Below, one piece after another: positions 21,701 to 32,252 of a DNA stretch of 64,000 nucleotides. The stretch comes from Cornus controversa (Eukaryota > Streptophyta > Magnoliopsida > Cornales > Cornaceae). Position 1 is the stretch's first letter. Each line of letters opens with the position of its first letter. Made by a program: the position numbers and the translations under genes. The stretch covers positions 3,410,001-3,474,000 of the forward strand of contig CM048850.1 of NCBI GenBank assembly GCA_026545225.1. Reading direction: 5' to 3'. Under the pieces are notes generated by a model, which did not search any database, was not told the DNA's origin, and was given only the letters and a program-made list of their open reading frames with translations.

Positions 21701-24700
21701 GTGTGTGTATATATAAATATAATATTTGGGCTTTAACCAACTAGATATTTAATCATTTAACTTTTTTATTAAACCCTACCCAATTAATTTCTTTCTTTTC
21801 AAAAATTCAAATGAAGCATTAAGTCCAACCCAACCCAAATAAAGTATTAATCCCAATCAAAACAATTACTTCATTCACTTAAAAAGCCCAATAACTTTAG
21901 CCCATCATATATATCAAGTAATACCTTAATCTCAATACTTTCACCCCCTTACAACCAAAACCTTAGCCACACACTCCACAGCCGTTGTAGCTGAACTTTT
22001 TTTGGCAGCTGGAGAACCACTCCCGGTTAATGATGCTGAAAATTTGGTTTGTTGGTTGATATGTATAGGAAAAGGCTGATATAAGGCTGTTCGGAACAAT
22101 ACTTATATCCAGGCTGACATTGGTTGCTATAATGACTACTTATTGGTTGATGTACACGATGAAAAGGCTAGTTAAAATGCCATGCTGATATGTACAAGAT
22201 TTTAATTATATCATTGTTGGTTTTGCTTATTTAAAGGCTATTGTAAATAATGTTGGTAAAAAAATAATTATATTAAGTTGTTTCAAACAAGCCCAATCCG
22301 TCAATCCAATCCGATTTGATCTGATTCGTGATTTCACAAATTGGATTCGATTATGCATTAATCCTAATCCGATCCGTAGTCTACGGATTGGTGAAAATCT
22401 AATCTGATCCGATCCATGGTCACTCCTAGTTTACATGTTATGCACTATTTGTGAAAGGAGCCAGTTGTATAAGAAATTTTCTTTTCTTATATAACTTTCT
22501 AACAGGTTAGTAAGAAAATCAACAAATAACCTTATTTTCACTTTCCCATGGATTCAAGTGCTCATTCGTCCACCGGACCCCCACAATTAAGTGGGTTTGA
22601 GTCTCAAAATCAGCCTATCTAGAAACTGGAGTAAGGTTGCCTGCCATCCACATCTCTCAGATTCTGCTCAAGGCAGGAGGGTTGTGTACGTCACAAATAG
22701 AGCAACTCAATTACATAATGGTCATCAATATTGGTTATAACATCAAGAATCATCCATAAAAGAAATCCATCAGGAAACAAACAAGACAATTTTACTATTT
22801 TCAGTATGCCAGCAGAAACTGTCCCCAATCGGCACTAGAAGTTACAAAACACTCTAATAATAGCTACTCCCAGAATGTAATTGTAGATAACTATTTTCAG
22901 TTACACTGTAGGGAAAATTGCATGTCATAGAAAAGATTGAAGGAGAATTCATGTGGTTGACCCCGTTCATATAGGATTAAGGCAAGGATGATGATATTGA
23001 GATTGCACTATAATGCCAAAATGCCAAAAAGAGCTAATTTGTTAGGGAAACCTTCAACAATTTTTTGCCAAAAGAAAGCACGCAGATCTACCATTGACTC
23101 GAGTTGAGGAAACTGAGAGAGAGAGAATAGTTCATATTTGGAATAGGATGAGAGAGAAATAGAGAACGAATAAGTTTTCAGCATCATTAACCGGGAGTGG
23201 TTCTCCGGTTGCCAAAGAAAGTTTGGTGGCAACGGCTGTGGAATTTGTGGCTAAGGTTTTGGTTGCAAGGGGTGAAAGTGTTGAGATTAGGGTATTACTT
23301 GATATATATGATGGGTTAAAGTTATTGGGCTTTTTAAGTGAATGAAGTAATTGTTTTGATTGGGAATAATACTTTATTTGGTGAAAGTGTTGAGATTAGG
23401 GTATTATTTGATATATATGATGGGCTAAATTTATTGGGCTTTTTAAGTGAATGAAGTAATTGTTTTGATTGGGATTAATACTTTATTTGGGTAATACCCT
23501 AATCTCAACACTTTCACCCCCTTACAACCAAAACCTTAGCCACACACTCCACAGCCGTTGCTACCAAACTTTCTTTGGCAGTCGGAGAACCACTCCCGGT
23601 TAATGATGCTGGAAATTTATTCGTTCTCTATTTCTCTGTCATCCTATTCCAAATATGAACTATTCTCTCTCTCTCATTTTCCTCAACTCACGTCAATGGT
23701 AGATCTGCGTACTTTCTTTTGGCAAAAAATCGTCGAAGGTTTCCCTAACAAATTAGCTCTTTCTAGCATTTTGGCATTATAGTCCAATTTCATTATTATC
23801 ATCCTTGCCTTAATCCTATATGAATGGGGTCAACCACATGAATTCTCTCCAATCTTTTCTATGACATGCGATTTTCCCTACAGTGTAACTGAAAATAGTT
23901 ATCTACAATTACATTCTGGGAGTGCCGACTGGGGACAGTTTCTGCTGGCATACTGAAAATAGTAAAATTGTCTTGTTGTTTCCTGATGGATTTCTTTTAT
24001 GGATGATTCTTGATGTTATAACCAATATTGATGACCATTATGTAATTGAGTTGCTCTATTTGTGACGTACACAAGCCTCCTGCCTTGAGCAGAATCTGAG
24101 AGATGTGGATGGTAGGCAACCTTACTCCAGTTTCTAGATAGGCTGATTTTGAGACTCAAACCCACTTAATTGTGGGGGTCCGGTGGACGAATGAGCACTT
24201 GAATCGATGGGATCGTGAAAACAAGGTTATTTGTTGATTTTCTTACAAACCTGTTAGAAAGTTATATAGGAAAAGAAAATTTCTTATACAACTGGCTCCT
24301 TTCACAAATAGTGCATAACATGTAAACTAGGAGTGACCATGGATCAGATTAGATTTTCATCAATCCGTAGACTGTGGATCGAATTAGGATTAATGCATAA
24401 TCGGATCCAATTTGTGAAATCACGAATCTGATCAAATCGGATTGGACTTGTTTGAAACAACTTAATATAATTATTTTTTTACCAACATTATTTACAATAG
24501 CCTTTAAATAAGCAAAACCAACAATGATATAATTAAAATCTTGTACATATCAGCATGGCATTTTAACTAGCGTTTTCATCGTGTACATCAATCAATAAGT
24601 AGCCATTATAGCAACCAATGTCAGTCTGGATATAAGTATTGTTCCGAACAGCCTTATATCAGCCTTTTCCTATACATATCAACCAACAAACCAATTTAAA

Positions 24701-26049
24701 ATTCTCTACATCAACCAACAAGTAGTAACCATTATAACAACACTTAATAGTCACAAACATATCATAGAAGAATAAAATGAATCCTTTAGGTTTAGCCTGA
24801 AAGAATTAAAGATATAAGCTGTAATTATATTATTAATAAAATATATAAGATATTTTATTATTATATATATATATTGCCATGGATCGGATCGGATTTCTGA
24901 CTGCCAATCCGTTCTTTATGAATTTTTATTTTTCAATCCGCCACCGATCTGTTAGTCATTCAATCCGATCTGTGCGGATCGGATCGGATTCACGGATTGA
25001 AAGATTTTTTGTGCACCCTTAGTGTAAACCAACTGTTAGCTTTTAATTTGTTACTCATTTTCTAAAAATCTGAGTTGGGCTTTTAATTGCCGAGTAGATA
25101 GATTAGATCCGGACACGGTTGTTGCTCCGGCGATATGGACTTCGTAGATTGTTCTTATATTTGCGAGAACTTCCGGTTCGGAGAAGCATTTGGAATGGGT
25201 TCCACGTTCATTTCGTTGGCACAAACAATCCAATCCATTTGGGGCCTCGGGAAACCAAAAAAGGAAGTCTTTTGACTTGATTCTAATCCTACCTTTATTC
25301 TTCTCCGTCACTAAACAATAGCAATAGCACGAATTCTAATAGCTTGTGACGCATGTAATTTTGGGTTTGTTACTCTAGACAGCATTTCTCCTCCTCATAC
25401 AAGTTGATGAACCCAGACAAAAAAAGCATCAAAGCCCAGCAACTTGTTGGGAATACTTCCATTTATCCTTCTTTCTTGTGGTGGAACCCGGCATTCTTAT
25501 TTTTTGTTGTCTTCTTGTGTAAACAAGTTTTTATCTAACTATTTTCCTCCATGACAGCTGTTTCTAATTCCTATATCCAAATCAGAACTGAAGATTCGAC
25601 AGCAGGCTGCTCGGGTACTGTAGATTACAAATCTGTACTAGTTGTTTGAGCTAGATTTTTTTTTTGTTTATTTTTTTTTTCAAGAATGTTGAAGAGTTTG
25701 TTATATCCATAAGCTTGTCCGTAAATAATTCCTTCTCTTGTGGTGCTGGCAGATAATATCCTCTTACAGGAGTGAATTTAGAGAGACTCAAAGAGAGGCT
25801 CAAAGAAAAGCGACTAAATGTCATCATCAGTGCCTTAAGGTGGTGGAATTGGTGGGGTTTGATGGTACTACCAAAGAAATTGATCTCGTTTTGCACTTGC
25901 TTGAGATTGCCGTATCACTGGATAAGATAATTATTGACCCCCACTCTTTCTTTAATTCCAAAAATCCAAAGAAGTTGGAAGCGGCTAGAAAGCGTGCCAC
26001 GCAGTTGAAAACAAGATTACCTGCAACCGTTGAATTAGTGGTTCTTTAA
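18760..26049 (+). CDS. F-box/LRR/FBD protein, four coding exons
   Basis: Likely substrate receptor of an SCF-type ubiquitin ligase; the target is unknown. Exons: 18760-18804, 19519-20460, 20576-20722 and 25753-26049, all joined at phase 0 by GT-AG introns, giving 476 residues. This is a usual length for plant F-box/FBD proteins. The first exon encodes MRKMARCPYSSKQQK. The F-box spans about residues 35-75 (ISRLPDEILIVILSLL ... SCRWRYLW). LRR-like strands follow in the middle (for example FCSLTALRLVGVNITEEVL, CPFLERLCVAG). The FBD-type C-terminus (about 400-476) has CLKVVELVGFDGTTKEIDL and LEIAVSLDKIIIDP and ends VELVVL. There are no in-frame stops, so it looks intact. Intron 3 is 5.0 kb and full of repeats. 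An alternative start at 19468 (no intron 1) is possible but would add a hydrophobic leader that looks like intron sequence. The exon 4 acceptor (ctggcag) is the best-fitting choice but is less certain than the other junctions. Confidence 0.85.
19513..19578 (+). repeat. 33-bp duplication across the intron 1/exon 2 boundary
   Basis: The block 'gttcag a(g/a)aaaagagcatgtgaa' is present twice in tandem, 33 bp apart. Each copy brings its own ttcag acceptor (AG at 19517-19518 and 19550-19551). The second acceptor is in the same frame. The duplicated peptide reads KEHVKDRIVQ / KEHVKDKISR. Confidence 0.8.
20723..21500 (+). other. Start of expanded intron 3, no feature
   Basis: A clear donor (cag|gtaagt) opens the intron at 20723. 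The first 780 bp are AT-rich with a short GA-rich patch near 20840-20890. I see no transposon ends or ORF here. Confidence 0.6.
21501..22040. mobile_element. hAT-like fragment in intron 3
   Basis: It starts taaggctgcaaacgagctaa, matching the terminus of the hAT element at 17301, and carries inverted 'cgtttatt(t)a(c/t)taaacgaac' blocks. No matching right end or 8-bp duplication was found. The distal part (about 21850-22040) is a direct copy of sequence also found at the inner ends of the adjacent inverted duplication (cattcacttaaaaagcccaa ... ccggttaatgatgctg), so the region was rearranged after insertion. Confidence 0.6.
22041..24696. repeat. Long inverted duplication, arms about 1.2 kb, in intron 3
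   Basis: The left arm (about 22041-23300) returns as its reverse complement in the right arm (about 23490-24696), with about 190 bp between them. Matching landmarks: the 74-codon frame at 23232-23008 (-) and 23558-23782 (+) (MLPNFLWQ... / MVDLR(T/A)FFWQKIVEGFPNK), a gtcacaaatagagcaactca block, and 'gtttacatgttatgcac' with its complement. A 32-bp segment near 22846-22880 is missing from the right arm. The spacer holds two direct copies of a roughly 119-bp unit (from 23273 and 23392). Each arm ends in part of the same hAT MITE, so the MITE inserted before the duplication. The 74-codon frame is not a recognised protein; its conservation may only reflect recent duplication. Confidence 0.88.
24328..25021. 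mobile_element. Non-autonomous hAT element (694 bp)
   Basis: Ends TAGGAGTGACC and, in reverse complement, TAAGGGTGCAC, with 'ccatggatcggatcgg' and 'aatccg' subterminal themes. The 8-bp target duplication is ATGTAAAC (24320-24327) / GTGTAAAC (25022-25029), one mismatch. No coding capacity. A second, truncated and inverted copy (about 22041-22434) lies in the left arm of the inverted duplication. Confidence 0.85.
25022..25752 (+). other. End of intron 3
   Basis: Host intron sequence resumes after the hAT element. An 86-codon minus-strand frame (25311-25051) has no recognisable motif and I do not call it a gene. T-rich sequence before 25753 (ending ctggcag) serves as the splice acceptor region. 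Confidence 0.5.
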
Positions 26050-26189
26050 TTTGAAATTAATATGCACTTTGAACGGTATTTATAATCTTATATATTTATT
26101 ACTGTTGTGAATGTTTTAATATGTATGCACTCTACAGCCAGTCAGTAATATGTACTATACATGATGAGTTGGTTTTCAAAAAAAAAAAA
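26050..26189 (+). other. 3' flank of the F-box gene
   Basis: AT-rich sequence after the stop codon with plant-type poly(A)-signal variants (for example aatatgtat), followed by an A-run at about 26179-26191 where the LINE begins. The F-box transcript probably ends in this interval. Confidence 0.45.
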
Positions 26190-26426
26190 AGGGAGGACAA
26201 ACAGGTGGAAGCACCAATGGAGATAAGTCCAAAAGGTAATTCTTTAAACAAGGTGGAGGTAGCCAGCCTAAAGTGGCCCCAAACCCTCCAATGAGTGTTC
26301 TGGTGTGGACTTGTCAGGGTGCGGGGAACCCCCTGACAATTTCCCAGTTGAGGAGGTTAATTAATCTCCATTCTCCACCTGTAATTTGTCTATTAGAAAC
26401 GAAAAATGTTGAATCACGTATGGAAA
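26190..26426 (+). pseudogene. LINE (L1-type), 5' part of ORF2
   Basis: ORF2 starts at 26291 with MSVLVWTCQGAGNPLTISQL, the N-terminus of a plant L1 apurinic endonuclease domain, and reaches VICLLETKNVESRME before the CACTA element interrupts it at 26427. Upstream there is only a short piece that may be the end of ORF1, so the element is 5'-truncated. It lies about 140 bp downstream of the F-box gene, in the same orientation. Confidence 0.85.
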
Positions 26427-26599
26427 CACTACAAGAATTAGGCTTTTTAGGAACAGTCCTTTAGTGACAATCCAAAAAACTGTCACTAATAACCTATTTT
26501 TGGGCACGGTTAACTTCAACCGTCCCTAATGACCCTATTTATTGTGATGGTAATTTTACACTGACCGTCTCTAATGGACCATTCCAAAAGGCCACCAAA

Positions 26600-28602
26600 A
26601 TTATAGCGCGTACTACTTTCGTGTACATAATTGTTTGGCGGGCTATCAAAGAGTAAAAGATTTTTTTAATTTTGTCAAAACTCCTATACTCGCAAAGCCC
26701 TAGCTAGTGTCTCTCTGCCGAATCTCTTATCTGTCCCTCTTCTAAGACAGAATCTCAACTTTGCTCAACTCTCTCTCTCTGGACATTCTTTTCACTTCGA
26801 TTTTTTGATCAAATTCGTCAAATTCAAACAAGTGTTGGATGACTTCAATGTATACGAAATCATAGATTCTTCAAGTTTGGTGCACCATGGCTATCTCAAA
26901 TGGTACGGTTCAGATTTCTAGGGTTACATTTTTGTGAGATTTCAATGAAATATGCAAACATCGATTCGATTTGAGTTTGTCTGGTTCGTTCAGTGGTTTG
27001 ATTTGAGATTTCTCTCCTGTTTTCTGTTTTTTTCCCTAATTCTAAAGGTTTGGGCCTAGTATGCTTCGTTCAGTGGCTCGATTCGCATACACATACGCAA
27101 CAACTCGCTTGGTTCGATTCAAAGCACTATTTTACTAGTTTTTTTATATGAACTATTTTTTAATTTTTTTAATTTTTTTTGTATTTGTTAGCAAAATAAC
27201 ATATAATAATAATGATTAGCCCTTCTGATGAACCAATAATTTGCTCAAAGTGTTGCTCAAATTTGATAACCAAACCTCAAAGACAAAGAAGCTCCTCTAC
27301 AGGTTTATGACCGAACCCTCTGATTGTGCTTGAATTATCAATTCCTTTGTTGGCTTGAATTGATGAATAAGAATGGTTCTTTTGTTACTTTGAAGAAGGT
27401 CTCATTTTTATTTTTTGGTTGATATTAAATTTTCATCTAGAAATTTACAATCTTAGAGCTATATTTATATTTCTTGGATATTTATTAATTTTATTTGGCA
27501 TTTTTGTGTTCAGAATTTGTAAGGATAAAATTTGTGGAATGTGGAAAAAAGCTTTGTTGCCTTAGGCAATAGAAAACGGAAGATCTGTTTATTTAGAATT
27601 TAGAGCCATCCATGGTTTCTTGGTTCTATGAATGCAAGATAAATTATTTGAATTTTCTGTCCTTTTGTGTAATTCAATGAAAATGTCAGATGTGGATACT
27701 TCATGTTATGGTAAAAAGTTTTTCACTTATAAGGGCTCTGCATTTTTATGAGCCCAAGCCAAAGCAAGTAATATGTAATTTTGTCTTTATAGAAACAGTG
27801 AGATAAGATTTGGTTGTGCATATTGTAGTGAAGAAAAAGAAGAAAGAATAAAAAAAGATGAAGCAGTTTGATTCTTGGATGAACTTTAATATTCCTATTT
27901 TAGCTTTTTCAAGTAATTGTCTTTTCAATTTCACACACTTTTATATTAGTCCCTTTCAATCCATTTGTTTGACTAGTAAAGCAATGAAAAGAGAAAGTAA
28001 TACCAATTTAACTACGGTTTGAATTGGCTTTTGAAAAGAGGCTTTCGGCTTTTCAAGCTCAAAAGCTGTTTTGGAGAGTGTTTGGATTTGTAATGCGGAA
28101 GAGGTTCGGAGTCAAAAAAGAGCGTTTAAAGGAAGCTGGGGGGTACCAGCTTCCTGATTTAGCTTCTGCTTCTCTTTTTCTTCTGCGTAAAAGCAGAAGC
28201 AAAAGTTCTGCCAAACAGAGCCTTAGTATTCGAAGTTTAATCATTGCAAGAAAGTTTGGGACGCCAATAAATTTTTTTCTGCAACAATATTTTCCCTCAA
28301 TTTATTTCTTACATTTGAGGAGATACATCAAACTTTCCCTGTATTGGTTTACAGACAGCAAATGCAGCCTTAAGTATCTCATTGACTAGCCGTACTCCTT
28401 TAATGTACGGGAAGGAAATATTTATAGTAAATCAGACAATGGTATATGATATATGTTTGAAACTTGAAGGTAATTTATGATTATGTTTAGGTATACTAAT
28501 GTTCTAGTTCTCCAGTAATTTGTATCTAAGTAATTCTATTGTTTGATTTAGTTATGACCAATTTATAAAATAATAAATGAAATTTTTAGGAAAAGTGCTT
28601 GC
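26600..28602. other. CACTA interior, no gene
   Basis: AT-rich DNA. A CT-rich, leader-like patch (26690-26900) looks like the 5' end of a plant transcript. A segment at 28020-28225 is rich in 'agcttctgctt/aagcagaagc' complementarity and may be a small MITE, but I could not find a target duplication. No transposase. Confidence 0.5.
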
Positions 28603-29433
28603 CTAAGAAGCATGGACACGGACACGGGTACGACACGACACGGACACGGCGACACGACAAATTTAAAAAAAACAGGACACGACACGGCGGGGATACGGTT
28701 ATGAAATAATATATTAATATATATTCAACAAGTTAACCAATATCTACAATACCATAAATCTAACAATAAAAAAATAATAAATCACACAAATACTTCAATT
28801 TATTATCAAGTAATTAATGTATTATAAAAAAGGATGTTCATTATATTCAAACCCACTACTAGAATCTTGCATATTACTTATTTTTCTAATAACAAACAAA
28901 TAAATTTAAATACAAAATACCAAATAAACTAACATGACTTTATGTTAAATAAAGTTTTATTGAATTTTTTATTTTTTTGTTTCTAAATTTACTATTTAGG
29001 AATTTTATCTTACTATTTTTTATTTTTAAAGTTTTTTATTTTAGAAAATACTATATTTATATAGAAAAGGGCATAATAGTCATATAAATGGTATATATGT
29101 GATTATAGTTATTTTAAGGGGTCAATATGTCAACTTTTAGAAGATGAGGGGTTGAAATGCTCAAAAAAATAGTTCAAAGGGGTTTTTTTGTAACTTTGGA
29201 AAAGTTCAGGGATTTTTTTGCACTTTTAAAAATTACAAAATGTACCCCGCCGTGTCCCCCACGTGTCCTTGCCGTGTCCCCCGCGTGTCCTTGCTGTGTC
29301 CTAAAAAAAAAAATTTCCAGGACACTTCTAAGGAGTGTCCGACACGTGTCCGAGGAGTGTTCGAGTGTCCGAGAAGTGTCCGAGTGTCCGACACAGACAC
29401 GGCACCCCTATACGAAGTGTCCGTGCTTTCTAG
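28603..29433. mobile_element. Non-autonomous hAT element (831 bp) inside the CACTA
   Basis: Ends CTAAGAAGCATGGACACGG and, in reverse complement, CTAGAAAGCACGGACACTT. The 8-bp target duplication is GTGCTTGC (28595-28602) / GTGCTTAC (29434-29441), one mismatch. The ends are built from repeated 'gacacg' (left) and 'gtgtccga' (right) motifs, giving long imperfect complementarity. No coding capacity. Confidence 0.88.
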
Positions 29434-29953
29434 GTGCTTACATACAAATATTTATACATTTATTATAGAAAATTGTAAGTCATTATGGCACTGCTATATG
29501 GATGTATTTAACTTCGATAAAGTTTCAAGCTTGAGACATTCAATTCTTTACTGTAAGCTGAATCGATTCTATCTGACATTTTTCTCCCTAATATTGGTTA
29601 TGGGAATTTATATTTGTGGAAATAACAGATGTTGTAGTTTGTTTAATTGTGCATCCATTCCCTCAGTAACAGAATTCTGTACATGTGAACTATAGCAATA
29701 ACTTCCATCTATTAATCGATGTCAACTTTAGTATACCAGGCCCACCACGGAGTAATTTACTTTGGCATAGTTTTTTTTTAAAAAGTTGTTATATATATTA
29801 TATAGTTTTTTTCTTCAAAGATTTGTGATGTAATAAAAATAATTATGTTACTAACCATTCAAAATGTTCTGGTAATTTTGTTGTAACCTTGTCTGACCAT
29901 GTTTCTGACTTTACCTTTTATTGCCTCTCGTTCAGTACATGTGGCACTTCTTA

Positions 29954-30037
<84 letters not shown>

Positions 30038-30878
30038 ATCTACATATATATGGTAGAGTTTTACAGGGAAAACCATTTTATGTTTCTTTTTAGTGGGTTG
30101 ATTCTTTCTGTGCAGCAGAAATGATAATTTAAGCCTTTAAGGTGGCATTAGATAGATGGTTAATTTTGGTCTGAGAGATTTCATTGCTAAGGGAAGAGAG
30201 TGTTGAACTAGGAATAGGAATTTTAATGGATGCATGTCAAGCTCTGTGCATTGTTATCATGTGGATGTGAAGTGGGGTTAGGGCCTATGGAATGCTTAAA
30301 AGATCACTTCATTAAGTATTGGACTCCTAGTAAGGGTTTTCTCTGGTTTCTTGTTGATTCAAGTTTGACTAACAGCACTTACCCGAAAGAAGTTTGACTA
30401 AAGATGAAGGTGATCTTTCAGCCAAAAAGGGAGCCTTACTCCTGGCAGAATTTGGGGGCAAAATTCTTACATTTTATAGTGCTACTCTTTCTTTTATCTT
30501 CTCCTTGAAAGGACCCTTTTTCTTCCTTCTTGTAATCTTAAAATGTTGCTACAAGTTCAATTTTCATAAAACAATTTAAGGCACATAGTTTATGCTCATA
30601 GGATTTGGGGTAAGAAGATATATGAATGAATTGAAGATTTTGTTTGCTTATGGCCTTGCAATGCTGCTATTTAATTTCTAATTTTTGATGAAATGGTGGA
30701 GGGTAGAATGTGCCGGTGGTTTAATTTTTCGGGATTGTTCTTGTTGTTTCTTTCTTTTAATTGCTTGATACTCCTATGTTGATGTTATATCCTATGAAGA
30801 GTTTTTGGATCTGAATCCCCTCAATGGATTTTTAATGTGGCATTTTCATTTCTTGACCAAATTATTCTAAGGGCTAAG
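29434..30878. other. CACTA interior, microsatellite and no gene
   Basis: AT-rich. A compound microsatellite (CT)n(TA)n at about 29957-30025 is the only notable sequence. Apparent Ser-Leu and Ile-Tyr frames there are microsatellite translation. Confidence 0.6.
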
Positions 30879-31665
30879 TAGGGGTGGCAAATTGGGCGGG
30901 TTTGGACCGGGTCGAATATGGGCGGGTTGAATATGGGTTGTGACCCATATTCAACCCATTTGTAGCGAGTCAAATATGGGCGGGTTGAATGTGGGTCGGG
31001 TCAACCCGCCAACCCATATTTGACCCGACTAGACACGACAATAGCTAGGTATGACAAAATGGACAGGTTTGGACCGGGTTAAATATGGGCGGTTCAAATA
31101 CGGGTCAGGTCAACCCCGCCAACTTATATTTGATCTAACCTAACCTGATTGGTCAGTCAATCCAAATAAATAGGCTAACTTGACCCAGATTAGTCAAACC
31201 ACCTAGGCCTAGATAAAACGAGCCGACCTAATTCGAACAAATGGGTCGACCCAATCTGAACAAACGGGTCAAACCCGACTCGATTAAAATTTTGTGGTCA
31301 ACTTTGTTAAACTTGGACACCCCTGCTCTTTTGACATTTATTAATTATGCTTTAAAAAATTTAATAAATAATATAATAAATAAACTTGTGACACAAATTA
31401 GTTAAATTGGGTCAAATCGTACCCGTATAAAAGACCCGTCAAATCCGACCCATTTTATAATACTCAACTTATTTGCGGAGCCCGACACATTTTCATAAAT
31501 GATCGGGTCAATAAATTTTTGTTTGCTCTTTTAAAAACGACTTTTTTATTTTTATTTTTGCTCGGACTTTAATATATCAAAAATTATTTGGATCCGAATA
31601 TGGGCCTGGTTCATTTATAGGACCCGACCCGTATAAAAGACCTGACCCATACCCATTTTCTTGTC
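30879..31665. mobile_element. hAT-like remnant, same family as 39631
   Basis: Starts TAGGGGTGGCAAA and is collinear for about 790 bp with the intact copy at 39631 (ATATGGG(C)GGGTTGAA-type repeats, then 'cttggacacccctgctcttt', then 'gacccgtataaaagacc'). The right terminus is missing: it diverges after 'cccattttc'. Left flank gggctaag has no partner nearby. Truncated copy within the CACTA element. Confidence 0.75.
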
Positions 31666-31829
31666 TTTTTGGAGAAAAAAAATTATAAATTTGTCCTTTT
31701 CATGAATAGACATTGAAAGATGTATAAACAATGAATACAACATAATCTTGTTAATTTTTATCCAAACAAATATTGTACACACAAATTTCATGTCCGAAAA
31801 TCTAAGAACGAAAATTAGTGACAAATAAA

Positions 31830-32206
31830 TAATTTTTATTGATTCAAGAAAAAGTGTACAATCCTCTGTAAATCTTTACAAAACAAATATGAAGATAAGG
31901 TCCTCTGATTCGATCTCCTTGGTGATCCGGCTTCAAGGGTTGCTAGAACTTGATCTTGAATTGGATTGAGACTTTGGTGAAGAACGGCACGTGAATGATG
32001 TGCTTGTTGTTCTTCTCATTCAGGGGTTAGATGCTTTGGAGTTTTGGATTTTGAGTGAAGAGTTCTGCAGAGTTTCAGTTTTTTCTGAGAATCTTCTGGT
32101 CCCCTTCTCCCACCTCTGGACCTTTATTTATAGGCTCACCGGAGGGGTAGATTTGTAACTTTCTTTTCCTTTAATAATTATCCTATAATTATCTTTTATG
32201 ATAATT

Positions 32207-32250
<44 letters not shown>
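31830..32250 (-). other. LTR-like promoter remnant inside the CACTA
   Basis: On the minus strand there is a TATA box (tataaataaagg, about 32136-32125) followed by a leader-like stretch to about 31835 with aataaaaatt. This resembles the U3-R part of a small LTR. No TG...CA ends or primer site were found, so it is only a suggestion. The interval starts with a (TA)n run (about 32213-32247). Confidence 0.3.

Positions 32251-32252
<2 letters not shown>

Noticed and set aside
25051-25311. 86-codon minus-strand frame in the F-box intron
   Set aside because: No motif, no supporting splice signals, and inside an intron. It may be a decayed fragment of something, but I cannot say what.
26146-26189. 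A possible LINE target duplication (gtaatatgtacta versus gttatatgtatat at 38451)
   Set aside because: Similarity is poor and both are simple AT-rich sequence, so it is not convincing.
28020-28225. Possible small MITE with agcttctgctt complementarity
   Set aside because: No terminal inverted repeat pair and no target duplication could be confirmed.
29899-30124. Two overlapping frames with Ser-Leu and Ile-Tyr runs
   Set aside because: Translation of the (CT)n(TA)n microsatellite, not protein.
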